This document shows, piece by piece, positions 43,811 to 52,993 of a stretch of DNA of 64,000 nucleotides. Position 1 is the first letter of the stretch. Each line of letters begins with the position of its first letter. The DNA lies in contig DASXUN010000023.1 of assembly GCA_036504815.1 (NCBI GenBank), forward strand, positions 16,438 to 80,437, in the 5' to 3' direction. The stretch comes from Gemmatimonadaceae bacterium. GTDB taxonomy: Bacteria; Gemmatimonadota; Gemmatimonadetes; Gemmatimonadales; Gemmatimonadaceae. The position numbers and the translations under genes were made by a program. The notes beneath the pieces were generated by a model, which saw only the letters and a list, made by a program, of their open reading frames with translations, had not been told where the DNA came from and did no database searches.

Positions 43811-43885
43811 GGACAGAGAGACAACAGAGAGACAACAGAGAGAAAACAGACAAACAACAGAGGGCGGGCCAACGGGGGCCGCCCT
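43811..43885. repeat. Family B repeat arm with GC hairpin
   Basis: Four to five 11-bp units (GACAGAGAGACAACAGAGAG onward) start one base after the cNMP-protein stop and run to 43862. A hairpin AGGGCGG/CCGCCCT (43861-43885) follows and may act as a terminator. There is no right arm, so this copy is one-sided. Confidence 0.8.
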
Positions 43886-43957
43886 CCTGTCGTAGAGGGA
43901 CGCACCCCTTCATTCCGTTGTCCTCCGCGGGAATCTGTGGTACTCTCTGAAAAGCCC

Positions 43958-44068
43958 ATGCGCCCTCTTCGCCTGCTCCCTGCCCTGTTGCTCGCCGCCA
44001 CGGCCGCCGCACAGTCCCCGAAGGGCGCGGCGCGGCCGCCCTCGCCGCCCGCCGCACCGCCGCCGTGA
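43958..44068 (+). CDS. Very small exported peptide, coupled to the SpeD-like gene
   Basis: 36 residues: a signal-peptide-like start (MRPLRLLPALLLAATAAAQS) and a Pro/Ala tail. Its TGA overlaps the GTG of the next gene (GTGA), so it may act as a translational lead for that gene and not as a functional peptide. No family. Confidence 0.4.
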   Translation: MRPLRLLPALLLAATAAAQSPKGAARPPSPPAAPPP

Positions 44069-44418
44069 GAGACCAGGCGCCGGGGCTCCTGACGCACGAC
44101 GCGGCGGACTTCCGCGGCGTCCCAGCGTCGTTGTTGCGGGATCAGGCGTCGCTGTCCGGACTGCTGATCGCGGCGGCGGGTGCCGCGGGACTCACGACGG
44201 TGGAGCCGCCGCTGGTGCGATCGCTGCCGCGCGGCGGCCTGGTGATTCTGCTGCTGCTCGACATCGGCCACGTGACGCTCCACACCGTGCCGGACGAGGG
44301 TGTGCTCGCACTCGACCTGCTGGTGAGCGCCGCCAAGGATGCCCGCAAGGCGATTGACGTCGTAACCCGGCGGCTGGCGCTGCGAGCGGTGCGCGCCACG
44401 CACAGCGACCGCGGCTGA
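44065..44418 (+). CDS. SpeD-like protein lacking the pyruvoyl-forming serine
   Basis: 117 residues from GTG 44065. Overall length, the start GLLTHDAADFRG and the core LLLLDIGHVTLHTVPDEGVL align with prokaryotic S-adenosylmethionine decarboxylase (family core ISESHLTIHSFPEHGY). In genuine SpeD the chain cleaves before the Ser of E-S-H to make the pyruvoyl cofactor. Here that Ser is Gly68, the preceding Glu is Ile67, and the catalytic Cys of the D-V-(F/Y)-T-C segment is Ser88; the second His (His73) is kept. It should be unable to self-process, so it is a pseudoenzyme or has another role. Assignment rests on this single core and is moderate. Confidence 0.55.
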   Translation: MRDQAPGLLTHDAADFRGVPASLLRDQASLSGLLIAAAGAAGLTTVEPPLVRSLPRGGLVILLLLDIGHVTLHTVPDEGVLALDLLVSAAKDARKAIDVVTRRLALRAVRATHSDRG

Positions 44419-44437
44419 CGAGTCGTCGGCGCGGCGC

Positions 44438-46018
44438 GTGACACTTCCGGCGTGGAGCCTCCCTGCGGCCCTGGGCGCCAGCATAGTCCTGCTGGCGGCC
44501 TGGAACCTCACGCTGGGCGTGCGGCTGTCGTCGCTGCCGGGTGCCGGACGCACGCTGCGCACGCTCGCCGGACTGTGCGCCTTCCTCTTTATTCCCTCCC
44601 TCGTCATCGGCCTCCTCGCGCCGAGCGCGCTCGGCGCGCGCGTCCTCGGCCCGCTCGCCTGGCTCTGGCCCGCCGTGACCATCGTCTTTGTGGCGCAGGC
44701 GTGGCTCGCAATCAGCGGCGGTCGCGCCAGCCTGCTCATCGCGGCACCCCTGCTGCTCTTCGACGGACTGGTTGCCTGGGTGGTTGTGGTCCGCTGGATT
44801 GAGAGCGTGGGCGGGATGCTGCCGCCCTGGGCACTCGCCCCTGGCATGGCCATCGCGACGCTGGTCGCGACGGTCGTCGGCACCGCCGCCTTCCCCTGGG
44901 GAACCTCCCTGCTCATTCCGGCACTCGTGCCGGCAACACCGGCGCGGCAGCGATGGACACGGGCGGCGCGCACGCTGCTGGCCGCGGCGAGCAGCGCGGC
45001 GGTGATCGTGACGGTGCTCGAGCTGCCCCGCGCGCACGAAGCGCTCGAGTCCACGCGCGCGCTGGATGCCGGCGCGACCGACGCCGCGGCACGCGGGGGA
45101 CTCGCCATCGGCATCAGCATCTTTGGCGTGCTGTCAGGGAGTCCGCCGTCGACGATGGCGCGCCAGGAGAAGGCGCTCGCCGACTCGATCGGGGTGAGCG
45201 CGCTGCACGTCACGCTGACCTCTGACGGCACCGGTCCGCTCACGCTCGACTCGGTGGCGCGCACGCTGGAACCGCGGACGGATTCCGTGGCGCTCGTCGT
45301 CACGCTGCGGCGCGATGGCCGAGGCGGCGCGGACGACGCGCGGAGCGACGAGGAGATTGTCCGCGTGGTCCGCCGACTGCGCCCCCACGTGTTCATCCCG
45401 CTTCGCAACGCCCTGCCCGGTGCGGCTCCGATGACACGCGACGCATGGGAGTCCTACTATACGCGCGCCGCGGCGGCCGCCCGACGCGGGGACCCTCTCA
45501 CCCGCGTCGCGTTGCCGACCGGCGCCGGCATGCACCTGGACAGCGCGCTGGTGGACTGGGTGATGCGGGGCGCATCGCCGCTGGGCGCCGTCGCGCTCAC
45601 GGTAGAGGATTACGGCGCGAGCCCGGCACGTTTTGTCGACGCCCTGAACGCGCTCTCACGCTGGGCCTCAATGGCCCGCGCGCTCCCCGACGTCTGGGTT
45701 GTCGGGATCCCCTCGGCGCCGACCATCACGGGCGAGGTGGTGCAGCAGCGTCTCGTGCGACACACGCTCCTGTGGGCCGCCGCACGGCCCTGGGTGCGCG
45801 GGGTAATTGCGGGCGATGCCAACGACGTCACCACCCCTTCCGCCCTTCGCACGGCGACGGGCCGCGCCCGCCGGGCGTTCGGAGAAATCGGCACGGCGCT
45901 GCGCCTGCAGCGCGACCTGCCACCCGCCGCCGCGCCCGTGGACAGTGTCAGCACACCGGACACGACTGCCGACACTGTCCGTGCGATTCCCGATACCCTG
46001 ACCCGGTCACGATCATGA
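44438..46018 (+). CDS. Large membrane protein of unknown function
   Basis: 526 residues from GTG 44438. The first 190 residues hold five or six membrane spans (LGASIVLLAAWNLTLGV through AVIVTVLELP). A long extracytoplasmic or cytoplasmic domain follows (GGLAIGISIFGVLSGSPPST to GVIAGDANDVTTP), with alternating strands and helices that could be an alpha/beta barrel of the type seen in glycosidase-like domains. It ends in a Pro/Thr/Asp-rich tail. No family recognised. It overlaps the DUF2461 gene by four bases and follows the SpeD-like gene by 19, so these three may form one unit. Confidence 0.65.
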   Translation: MTLPAWSLPAALGASIVLLAAWNLTLGVRLSSLPGAGRTLRTLAGLCAFLFIPSLVIGLLAPSALGARVLGPLAWLWPAVTIVFVAQAWLAISGGRASLLIAAPLLLFDGLVAWVVVVRWIESVGGMLPPWALAPGMAIATLVATVVGTAAFPWGTSLLIPALVPATPARQRWTRAARTLLAAASSAAVIVTVLELPRAHEALESTRALDAGATDAAARGGLAIGISIFGVLSGSPPSTMARQEKALADSIGVSALHVTLTSDGTGPLTLDSVARTLEPRTDSVALVVTLRRDGRGGADDARSDEEIVRVVRRLRPHVFIPLRNALPGAAPMTRDAWESYYTRAAAAARRGDPLTRVALPTGAGMHLDSALVDWVMRGASPLGAVALTVEDYGASPARFVDALNALSRWASMARALPDVWVVGIPSAPTITGEVVQQRLVRHTLLWAAARPWVRGVIAGDANDVTTPSALRTATGRARRAFGEIGTALRLQRDLPPAAAPVDSVSTPDTTADTVRAIPDTLTRSRS

Positions 46019-46746
46019 ATGCGCCGCCCTTCAACGGATTCCGCCCCACCGCGCTCGCCTTCCTGCGCGCGCTCAAGAAGAACAATCGCCGGGAGTGGTT
46101 CGAGGCCCATCGCGACACGTTCGAGCGCGAGATCAAGGCGCCGCTCAAGACCTTCATCGAGGATCTCGACGTTCGCTTTGCGACGGCGGCGCCGGAGTTC
46201 GTCGGTGACCCGAAGTCGTCGCTGTTCCGCATCCACCGCGACATTCGCTTCTCGACGGACAAGTCGCCGTACAAGACGCACGCGGCATTCTGGATCTTCC
46301 ATCGTGCCCCGGGACGCGGCGTGGGTCAGACGGTGGACGGCGGCGCCGGATTCTACTTTCACCTCGAGCCGGGCAGTTCGCTGGTCGCCGCCGGACTGTG
46401 GATGCCGCCACGCCCGAAGTTGCAGCGTGTGCGCGATGCGATTGCCGATGACCCCAGGTCATGGGAGCGCGTCGTGCTGAACCGGGCGTTCGTGCGGCGC
46501 TTCGGCGGGCTCACCGAGGACGATCCGGGCGTGCTGCTCAAGCGGCTGCCGCGCGGGTACGCGCCGGGACACCCGGCGGAGCGGTGGCTGCGCTTCAACT
46601 CGTTCACCGCGTCGCGCGCGCTCTCGGACACGGACGTGCAGTCTCCGAAGCTGGCGGCGATGGTCATGCGGGACTTCACCGCCATGATTCCGTTCGCGCG
46701 CTGGCTCAATCGCGCCCTCGGCTTCCTGCCCAGCACACACCGCTGA
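46015..46746 (+). CDS. DUF2461 (TIGR02453) family protein
   Basis: 243 residues from ATG 46015 (ATGA overlap with the previous stop). The family signature is complete: FRPTALAFLRALKKNNRREW, the FEREIKAPLKTFIEDLD helix, SLFRIHRDIRFSTDKSPYKT and GAGFYFHLEPGSSLVAAGLW. DUF2461 proteins are common, soluble and uncharacterised; the Lys/Arg/Tyr-rich central motif suggests binding of a phosphate or nucleic acid. Presence beside a membrane protein of unknown role gives no further clue. Confidence 0.88.
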   Translation: MNAPPFNGFRPTALAFLRALKKNNRREWFEAHRDTFEREIKAPLKTFIEDLDVRFATAAPEFVGDPKSSLFRIHRDIRFSTDKSPYKTHAAFWIFHRAPGRGVGQTVDGGAGFYFHLEPGSSLVAAGLWMPPRPKLQRVRDAIADDPRSWERVVLNRAFVRRFGGLTEDDPGVLLKRLPRGYAPGHPAERWLRFNSFTASRALSDTDVQSPKLAAMVMRDFTAMIPFARWLNRALGFLPSTHR

Positions 46747-46822
46747 GCGGCGGGCACCGCGCCGACGCCACGCAGGCGTCCGCGCGGCACCGGCAACGTC
46801 GCTCCGCGCGGCGTCGACGGCG

Positions 46823-49432
46823 TCACACCGCGCGGCCGACCTCGCCCCGCACCGCGCCCACGACGCCGCGCGCCGGATCAAGAAAATCAGACGCCACGGC
46901 CTGCAGGTCAGCCACCGATACACTGCGCACGCAGCGCTCGAAGTCGCGCAGTTCATCGAGCGTGCCAAACAGCCACGCGTCGGCGATATCGCCCATCACC
47001 GCCCCGCCGCTCTCCTGGCGGATCGCCCACGTGCCCAGCGCGTAGGTGCGCGCCCGATGCAGCTCGTCCGCACTCACGGGTGCCGTGCGCAGCTTGTCGA
47101 TCTCCGCCAGCAGCCCGCGGTGGGCCTCGGCCTCCTTGTGCGGTGAGGTCGCGATGTACGCCACGAACAGCCCGGCGAGCGGCCGCACCACGGGCGACGC
47201 GATGACCGTGTAGGCAAGCGACTGCCGGTCGCGCAACGCCTCGAAGAAGCGCCCCCCCAGCCCGCTCGCCACGCCGCCCAGTAACCCGGCGGCGAACCGT
47301 CGCGGATCGTTGCGCGCCGGCCCGGGATAGGCGAGCACCAGGGCCGTCTGCGCCTTGTCGCGCCGCTCGGCCGCCTCGCCGCCGACGGTCGGCCAGTCGG
47401 GCGCAATGATGGATCGGTGCGGCGCCGGCATGAGTGACGCGAAGGCGCCCGCCGCCATCTCAGCCATTCGCTCCGGCTCGCTGTCGCCGACCATGACGAT
47501 CACCTGCTCACCCTGCGCCACGACGTCGCGATGCCAGCGCCGCAAGTCGTCGGGGGTGAGCGCGTTGAGCGTCTCGTCGGTGCCCAGCGCGACGCGCGCG
47601 TAGGGGTGCTCCCCCCACGCCGCGCGCGCCGCGAGGTGCATCGGCCACCGGTACATGTCGTCGCGCAGTTGCGCGACTTGCGACAGCGACACCGTGCGCT
47701 CGGCATCGACGGCGTCCGCGGGCATCGTTGGCGCCTGCACGACGTCGCCGAGGAGGGCGAGGGCGCCGTCCAACTGGCCCACGGGCACCGAAATGGTCCA
47801 GTGCATCGTGTCGGCGCCGGCTGCGGCCGCCAGCGACGCGCCAAGGCGCTCGCCTTCTTCGGCGATGTGCTCCGCACTCCGCGTGCGCGTCCCCTTGAGG
47901 GCCGCGCGAGCCGCAAGCGCCGAGACGCCCTGCAGCGCCGACGGCTCGACATCGGCGCCGGCGCGGACGAAGACCCCGGCATACGCGATGGGCGCGCGCG
48001 GCGTGCGCTTGACCAGCACCGGAACACCGGCGGCCGTGCGAAAGATGTGCACGTCCGCCGTCGCGCCGTCGCGCCGCGCAGGCGCGCGGTCAGACCGAGC
48101 GAGTGGCACCGCGGCGCTCGGCGTGAGCGGGGCCGGCGTCGCGGCGTCAAGCGCCGCGCGCAGGGCGTCCGCGCTCCCGGCCACGTCGGCGGAGCCGTTC
48201 GGACGATAGATCACGACGGCCGCTGCATCCGGATCGAGGACGCGACGCGCGACGTCGGCCACCGCGGCGGCGGTGGTGCGCTGCATCGCGGCGAAGTACT
48301 CGGCCCCCTTGTGCCAGCCCCCGAGCGCCTCCCACGCGGCGAGATGATTGGCGCGTCCCTCGACGGTCTCGAGCCGGCGCAACCACTGCGCGGCCTGCAT
48401 CTGGTGGACGCGCGCCAGCTCCTCATCCGACACGTCGCCGGCCCTGACCCGCGACAGTTGCCCCCACGCGGCGGCCGCGCAGTCCAGCGCCTGGTCGACA
48501 CGCGAGGTCGCGTGCACGACGAAGACGCCGAGTTCGACGGGCACGTACTGATACGCCGTCACGGATGACGCGAGCTGACGGTCGCGCACCGCGCGGTACA
48601 GCCGTGACGACCGGCCGGCGGCCAGCACGCTGGCCACCACATCGAGGCGCGGCGCGTCGGGATGCGTCACCGACGGCGTGCGCCATCCCATCGCGACCTC
48701 GGCCCGGGCGATATCGCCCGTCCATTCGCGCAGGCGAAAATCACGGCGCGGCGGTTCGTGTGGTCCGCGGTCCCGCGTCACCGGCTCATCGGGGAGCGCA
48801 CCGTAGAGACGTTCGACGTGCGCGAGCGCGTCCTCGACCGCCACGTCACCGGCGATGGCGAGCACGGTGTTGGACGGACGGTAGTAGGTGCGATAGAAGC
48901 GGTGCACCTGATCGCGGGTGAGCGAGCGCAAGCCGGGCTCACGGCCGATGCGCCAGCGGCGCATCCGGTGCCGGTCGTGCAGAAGCTCGAACAGGGTCTC
49001 GGTGGCCACCGCGTGCGGACTGTCGGCCTTCCGCTTGGCCTCCTCGACGATCACCTCGATCTCGCGGGCGAGCTCACCCGCGTCGATGAGCGAGTTGGCG
49101 TACGCGTCCGCCTGGATCTCGAGGCCCGCCGCGAAGCCGGCCGCCGGCAGCACCGTGTAGTAGCTGGTGTGATCGTAGATGGTGCCGGCGTTCAGGTAAC
49201 CGCCCTGCACCTTGGTCTGCCGGGCGATGTCGCCCACGCCGCGCGTCGGCGTCCCCTTGAAGTACATGTGCTCGAGCACGTGCGCGATGCCGACCAGCTC
49301 GTCGGGTTCGTCGAAGTAGCCGGCGGCGACCCAGGTGACGACGGCGACCACGGGGACGCGGTCGTCGGGCGCGATCAGCACGGTCAGGCCGTTGTCGAGC
49401 CGGTGCCGGTGCACCCGCTCCGGCGCCAGCAC
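46823..49432 (-). CDS. M16 (pitrilysin) family metallopeptidase, two-domain
   Basis: 869 residues, with two M16 halves fused. The N-terminal half carries the inverted zinc motif H-x-x-E-H (HVLEH, residues 51-55) and the distal zinc Glu in EIEVIVEEAKRK about 76 residues later. The C-terminal half (SAEHIAEEGERLGASLAAAA) lacks the metal motif and is the usual inactive clam-shell partner. It starts without a signal peptide (MLAPERVHRHRLDNGLTVLI). Members degrade small peptides; mitochondrial and bacterial relatives process signal sequences. It follows the TPR gene by 23 bases on the same strand. Confidence 0.9.
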   Translation of the reverse strand: MLAPERVHRHRLDNGLTVLIAPDDRVPVVAVVTWVAAGYFDEPDELVGIAHVLEHMYFKGTPTRGVGDIARQTKVQGGYLNAGTIYDHTSYYTVLPAAGFAAGLEIQADAYANSLIDAGELAREIEVIVEEAKRKADSPHAVATETLFELLHDRHRMRRWRIGREPGLRSLTRDQVHRFYRTYYRPSNTVLAIAGDVAVEDALAHVERLYGALPDEPVTRDRGPHEPPRRDFRLREWTGDIARAEVAMGWRTPSVTHPDAPRLDVVASVLAAGRSSRLYRAVRDRQLASSVTAYQYVPVELGVFVVHATSRVDQALDCAAAAWGQLSRVRAGDVSDEELARVHQMQAAQWLRRLETVEGRANHLAAWEALGGWHKGAEYFAAMQRTTAAAVADVARRVLDPDAAAVVIYRPNGSADVAGSADALRAALDAATPAPLTPSAAVPLARSDRAPARRDGATADVHIFRTAAGVPVLVKRTPRAPIAYAGVFVRAGADVEPSALQGVSALAARAALKGTRTRSAEHIAEEGERLGASLAAAAGADTMHWTISVPVGQLDGALALLGDVVQAPTMPADAVDAERTVSLSQVAQLRDDMYRWPMHLAARAAWGEHPYARVALGTDETLNALTPDDLRRWHRDVVAQGEQVIVMVGDSEPERMAEMAAGAFASLMPAPHRSIIAPDWPTVGGEAAERRDKAQTALVLAYPGPARNDPRRFAAGLLGGVASGLGGRFFEALRDRQSLAYTVIASPVVRPLAGLFVAYIATSPHKEAEAHRGLLAEIDKLRTAPVSADELHRARTYALGTWAIRQESGGAVMGDIADAWLFGTLDELRDFERCVRSVSVADLQAVASDFLDPARGVVGAVRGEVGRAV

Positions 49433-49455
49433 CTCGTCGAGGACGGTCGTTGCGC

Positions 49456-50568
49456 TCAGTGGACGATGCGCAGGAGGCCCGCGTCGGCGCAGCCGCGCAG
49501 GAACGCCTCGGCGTCGCCGGCCGGAATCAGCATCCCCGTCAGCGAGAAGCCGCGACGCGCCTCGCTCTGCATGTATTCCGGGACCGTGCGGAGCGCGGCG
49601 CCGGGGTTGGCGTCGCGCATCTGCACGACGATCTCGTCCCAGGTCCCGACGTAGCCGCGTCCGTCGCTGAATTCGACGCGGTGCGGCTCCGTGCCGGCAC
49701 GCTCGTCCGAAAGTTCGCTGAGCAGCGAGCCGAAGAGCTCGAGCTGGCTGCGGGCATCACGCGCGTCCTCATCGTTGAACCGCGTCTCCATCTCGCCCAG
49801 CATCTCGTCCGTGGCGTCGATGACCGGCGCCAGGTCGGCCAGGCGGGTTTCCCACGGCTCGAACGACGGATCCCCGTCGGGGAGGCGGAGGTGCGATTTG
49901 CGGAGCTCGATGAGCCGCCAGATGCCCAGTTCGTCCCAGTGGTCGTCGGGCTGCGTCTGGTCCAGCTGGTACAGTGCCGCCTCGAAATCGCCGCGGTCGT
50001 ACAGCAGGTTGCCAAGGTAGATGCGCGCCTCGGTGTACCCGGAGTCGAGCTTCAGCGCGCGCCGCAGCGTCTCGACGGCCGCCTCATCCTGGCCCAGGCG
50101 ATGCTGCGTGTAACCCACGAGCGCGACGGCCTCCGCGCTCTCCGGCGCCTGGCGCACCGCCACTTCGAAGTACTCCAGCGCCTCGTCGAAGAGTTCATCG
50201 CGGAAGAGGGCGCGCCCGATCTGCTGCATCAGCTCGATGTCGTCTTCGTAGCCGAGCGCGCGCACGCGGCCGAAGATCCGCTTGGCCGCATCCACCTGGC
50301 CGAAGCGCAGCAGCGTTTCGGCGAGGCCGGCCAGCCCGTCCTCGTGCTCGGGATCGAGGACCAGCGCCTCCTCGAAGCTGCGGCGCGCCCACGCGAACTC
50401 ATCGCGGGCGAGGCGGGCGTAGCCCACGCCGACGTGCAGTTCGACCGCGTTGGGATACAGGGCCAACCCTTCGTGCAGCGTGACGAGGGCGCCGTCGTAG
50501 TTCCCCTCGTTGTACTGCTGGTGCGCTCGTTCGTCGTACTCTTCGGAACTCAGGAACGAAGACGACAT
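49456..50568 (-). CDS. TPR repeat protein
   Basis: 370 residues from ATG 50568, chosen for AGGAGGT about ten bases upstream. The N-terminal two thirds consist of tetratricopeptide repeats (AHQQYNEGNYDGALVTLHEG, ARRSFEEALVLDPEHEDGLA, VETLRRALKLDSGYTEARIY), a helical superhelix for protein binding. The C-terminal part (LGEMETRFNDEDARDARSQL, then GRGYVGTWDEIVVQMRD) is a separate alpha/beta segment without known family. Cytoplasmic. Its position directly ahead of the M16 peptidase suggests a functional pair, but not which substrates. Confidence 0.85.
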   Translation of the reverse strand: MSSSFLSSEEYDERAHQQYNEGNYDGALVTLHEGLALYPNAVELHVGVGYARLARDEFAWARRSFEEALVLDPEHEDGLAGLAETLLRFGQVDAAKRIFGRVRALGYEDDIELMQQIGRALFRDELFDEALEYFEVAVRQAPESAEAVALVGYTQHRLGQDEAAVETLRRALKLDSGYTEARIYLGNLLYDRGDFEAALYQLDQTQPDDHWDELGIWRLIELRKSHLRLPDGDPSFEPWETRLADLAPVIDATDEMLGEMETRFNDEDARDARSQLELFGSLLSELSDERAGTEPHRVEFSDGRGYVGTWDEIVVQMRDANPGAALRTVPEYMQSEARRGFSLTGMLIPAGDAEAFLRGCADAGLLRIVH

Positions 50569-50659
50569 CGTTCGACTGACCTCCTGCGACGGGTGAGAGT
50601 TGACCGCAAGGTAACGGGGCGTGCGCCAGGCATTCAACGGGGGTGGCGTAACAGCCGCG

Positions 50660-51574
50660 TCACCCGGCCTCGCGCAGCGCGACGGCGATTCGGGCCGCGA
50701 GGGCCGCATTCGCGGCAAGCAAGGCGAGATTGGCTCGCAACGACGCCCCGCCGGTGGCGCGACCGACGGCGCCGAGGAGGAATGGCGTCATGGCGCCGCC
50801 ACGTATGCCGGTCGCGTGGGCCGCGGCGAGGGCCTGGGCGACGGCCTCGTCCACCAGTCGTTCGTCGAGCGCCGCGTCAGCGGGTGGCGACTGCACGACG
50901 AGCATCGCTCCGAGGCGTCCGAGCGCCCGGTGGGCGCGGAAGGCGCGCGCGATCTCCACCGGATCGTCGGTGGAGGCCGTCAGCGGCAACCCCGTGTTGC
51001 GCGTGAAGAACCCCGGGAAGACATCGGTCTCGAAGCCAATGACCGCCACGCCGTAACTATCGAGGCGCTCGAAGGTCGCCGGCAAGTCGAGGATGGACTT
51101 GGCGCCCGCGCAGACGGTCAGGACCGGCGAACGCGAGAGTTCGAGCAGGTCGGCCGACTCGTCGAACGGCGGCTCGCGGTGCACGCCGCCAATGCCGCCG
51201 GTGGCGAAGACGTCGAGGCCGGCCGTCGCGCAGAGGGCGAGTGACGCGGCGACGGTCGTGGCGCCATCGAGGCCGCGCGCCGCGGCCCAGCCGAGATCGC
51301 GCGCGGACACCTTGGCCACACCCTCGCGGCGCAGGAAGCGTTCGAGGTCGTCTCCCTCGAGGCCGATGGTCGGGACGCCGCGCACCATGGCCAGCACGGC
51401 CGGGAGGGCGCCGTGCGAGGTGACCGCTCCAGACATCCGCTGGTGCGCATCGCGGTTGGCTGGCGCGGGGAGTCCTTGCGCCAGCACCGAACTTTCGAGG
51501 GCGACAATGGCGCGATCGCGACGTTGGGCCGCGAGGCCTGAAGACCACCGGACGGCGAGAGAATTGTCGTCCAC
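50660..51574 (-). CDS. psuG: Pseudouridine-5'-phosphate glycosidase
   Basis: 304 residues, the family length. PsuG cleaves pseudouridine monophosphate to uracil and ribose 5-phosphate, the second step of pseudouridine salvage. Motifs: ALESSVLAQGLPAPANRDAH with the catalytic Glu, LALCATAGLDVFATGGIGGV, VCAGAKSILDLPATFERLDS with the Schiff-base Lys, and VIGFETDVFPGFFTR. The usual partner kinase PsuK is not next to it, so it is either elsewhere or replaced. Cytoplasmic. A family B element occupies its upstream region. Confidence 0.93.
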   Translation of the reverse strand: MDDNSLAVRWSSGLAAQRRDRAIVALESSVLAQGLPAPANRDAHQRMSGAVTSHGALPAVLAMVRGVPTIGLEGDDLERFLRREGVAKVSARDLGWAAARGLDGATTVAASLALCATAGLDVFATGGIGGVHREPPFDESADLLELSRSPVLTVCAGAKSILDLPATFERLDSYGVAVIGFETDVFPGFFTRNTGLPLTASTDDPVEIARAFRAHRALGRLGAMLVVQSPPADAALDERLVDEAVAQALAAAHATGIRGGAMTPFLLGAVGRATGGASLRANLALLAANAALAARIAVALREAG

Positions 51575-51598
51575 GTCGCAAGCATACTACCAGGAACG

Positions 51599-51743
51599 CA
51601 GACAAACAACAGAGAGACAACAGAGAAACAACAGAGAAACAACAGAGAGACAACAGGAGGGCGCGTCACGGAGCTCGCCCGAAACAGCCCGCTGTCCTGT
51701 TGTCTCTATGCTTTCTCTCTGTTGTCTCTCTGTTGTTTCTCTG
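51599..51743. repeat. Family B inverted repeat, complete copy
   Basis: The left arm (51599-51657) has five 11-bp units (AACAGAGAGACAACAGAGAA type); the right arm (51696-51743) is their inverse with TGTTGTCTCTCTGTTGTTTC. The 38-base core is GC-rich (51658-51695). It lies between the beta-lactamase-like stop (51747) and the psuG start (51574), two genes in the same direction. This is the compact form of the element that encloses the four-helix-bundle gene at 19896-20500. Confidence 0.9.
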
Positions 51744-51746
51744 CCG

Positions 51747-52685
51747 TTATTGCTTCCACGCTCTTACAACGGCCTCGCCCAGTCGCGCAATAACGGCGTT
51801 CCCCTCGCTCTCATCCCAGTACCGGCGGTCCTCGTTCTCCTTCGTGAGGACGCAGATGGCGACACGCGCCGGGAGGTAGAAGACGCCGCAGTCGGTGCGG
51901 GCCTGGTCCACGTCACCCGTCTTGTGCGCCAGGCGAACGTTGTAATTGAAGCGCGCGAGCTTGGAGTTGTCCTGATTGTGGCGCAGGATCCAGAGCATCG
52001 TCGAGTCGGCCGACGGGCTGACGGCCTTCCCCTGCGCCATCAGCGCGAAGAGCTGCGCCATCTCGTTGGGCGTGGTGACGCCCAGGCCGTACTTGGCCGA
52101 ACTGTCGGGCGCAACGCTCGCAATTCGCGTCATCGACCCCGAGTGCACCTTGGTGTGCGGCAGGCCGAGCGACTCCATCTTCTGCCAGACACGCCGGATC
52201 TTGATGCGGTCGAGGACGAGGTTGGTGCCGGTGTTGTCGGAGAGCGTGCTCATCAGCCACGCCACGTCCCAGAGCCGCACGGTGAGCGGCGTGCGCAGGA
52301 ATTGCAGCTCGCCGGCGCCACCCACCTTGTCGATCTCCGTCAGCACGACCGGATCGTCGAGCGACAGTTGCTGCTTCTCCGCCAGGTCGAACAACGTGAC
52401 GAGCACCGGCACCTTGATCAGCGACGCGGTCGGGAAAGTCTCGTCGCCGCGTCGCTCGAGGTGCTCGCCGGTCTCGAGGTTCGTGACGCTGTAGCCGACG
52501 ACGCCGCGGTGGGCGTCCGCGATGGACTCGAGCGTGCGGTGGAGGGCGGCAGTGTCGGCCCGCGCGTCGAGCCGCGGGGCCTGGGCTGGCGCTGGCGCCG
52601 GGGCGGCGGGAATCGTCTGCGCACGCACGCGTGTGCAGGCCGCGCCCAGCAGGGCGAGCGCGATCAGCGTGACGCGGCCGCGCAT
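51747..52685 (-). CDS. Serine beta-lactamase-like hydrolase, exported
   Basis: 312 residues. A signal sequence (LIALALLGAACTRVRAQ) with a possible lipobox Cys precedes a Pro/Ala linker and the beta-lactamase/transpeptidase fold. S-x-x-K is SLIK at residues 88-91, SDN at 149-151 and KTG at about 263. The omega-loop glutamate of class A enzymes (E-x-x-L-N) is not apparent between SDN and TTPNEMAQL, so rapid hydrolysis of penicillins is doubtful. It may be a PBP-like or weak lactamase of the PF13354 group acting on cell-wall peptides. Periplasmic. It follows the small gene at 52693 by seven bases. Confidence 0.82.
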   Translation of the reverse strand: MRGRVTLIALALLGAACTRVRAQTIPAAPAPAPAQAPRLDARADTAALHRTLESIADAHRGVVGYSVTNLETGEHLERRGDETFPTASLIKVPVLVTLFDLAEKQQLSLDDPVVLTEIDKVGGAGELQFLRTPLTVRLWDVAWLMSTLSDNTGTNLVLDRIKIRRVWQKMESLGLPHTKVHSGSMTRIASVAPDSSAKYGLGVTTPNEMAQLFALMAQGKAVSPSADSTMLWILRHNQDNSKLARFNYNVRLAHKTGDVDQARTDCGVFYLPARVAICVLTKENEDRRYWDESEGNAVIARLGEAVVRAWKQ

Positions 52686-52692
52686 GCCTCGC

Positions 52693-52920
52693 TTACGCGT
52701 CGTCGAAATCGTCGGCCTTCTTGGTGCCGACGTGGGTCCGCTCGCGTTCTTCCGGGTCGATGATGGCGAGCAGCTTGATCGTCTCGCCGGCCCAGCAGTC
52801 GAACGTCTTGCCCGTTCCCTTCATGATGCGGATCTCGTGCCCATCTTCGAACTTCAGGACGAGCTTGGGATACTCGGCGTTGACGTACTGCTTGCGGAGT
52901 TTCTTGGGGGGAGTAGGCAT
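52693..52920 (-). CDS. Small conserved-looking hypothetical protein
   Basis: 75 residues. It starts with a basic KKLRKQYVNAEYPKLVL and ends acidic (KKADDFDDA). A short beta-rich centre (VLKFEDGHEIRIMKGTGKTF) could form a small barrel. No family recognised. It precedes the beta-lactamase-like gene by seven bases, so the two are probably co-transcribed. Confidence 0.6.
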   Translation of the reverse strand: MPTPPKKLRKQYVNAEYPKLVLKFEDGHEIRIMKGTGKTFDCWAGETIKLLAIIDPEERERTHVGTKKADDFDDA

Positions 52921-52993
52921 GCGGCGAAGCTACGAACGCCGGGAATGCGACGCAACTGTGGCGTCGCGCCGGCGCGGAGGCGCCGCCGGCCGG

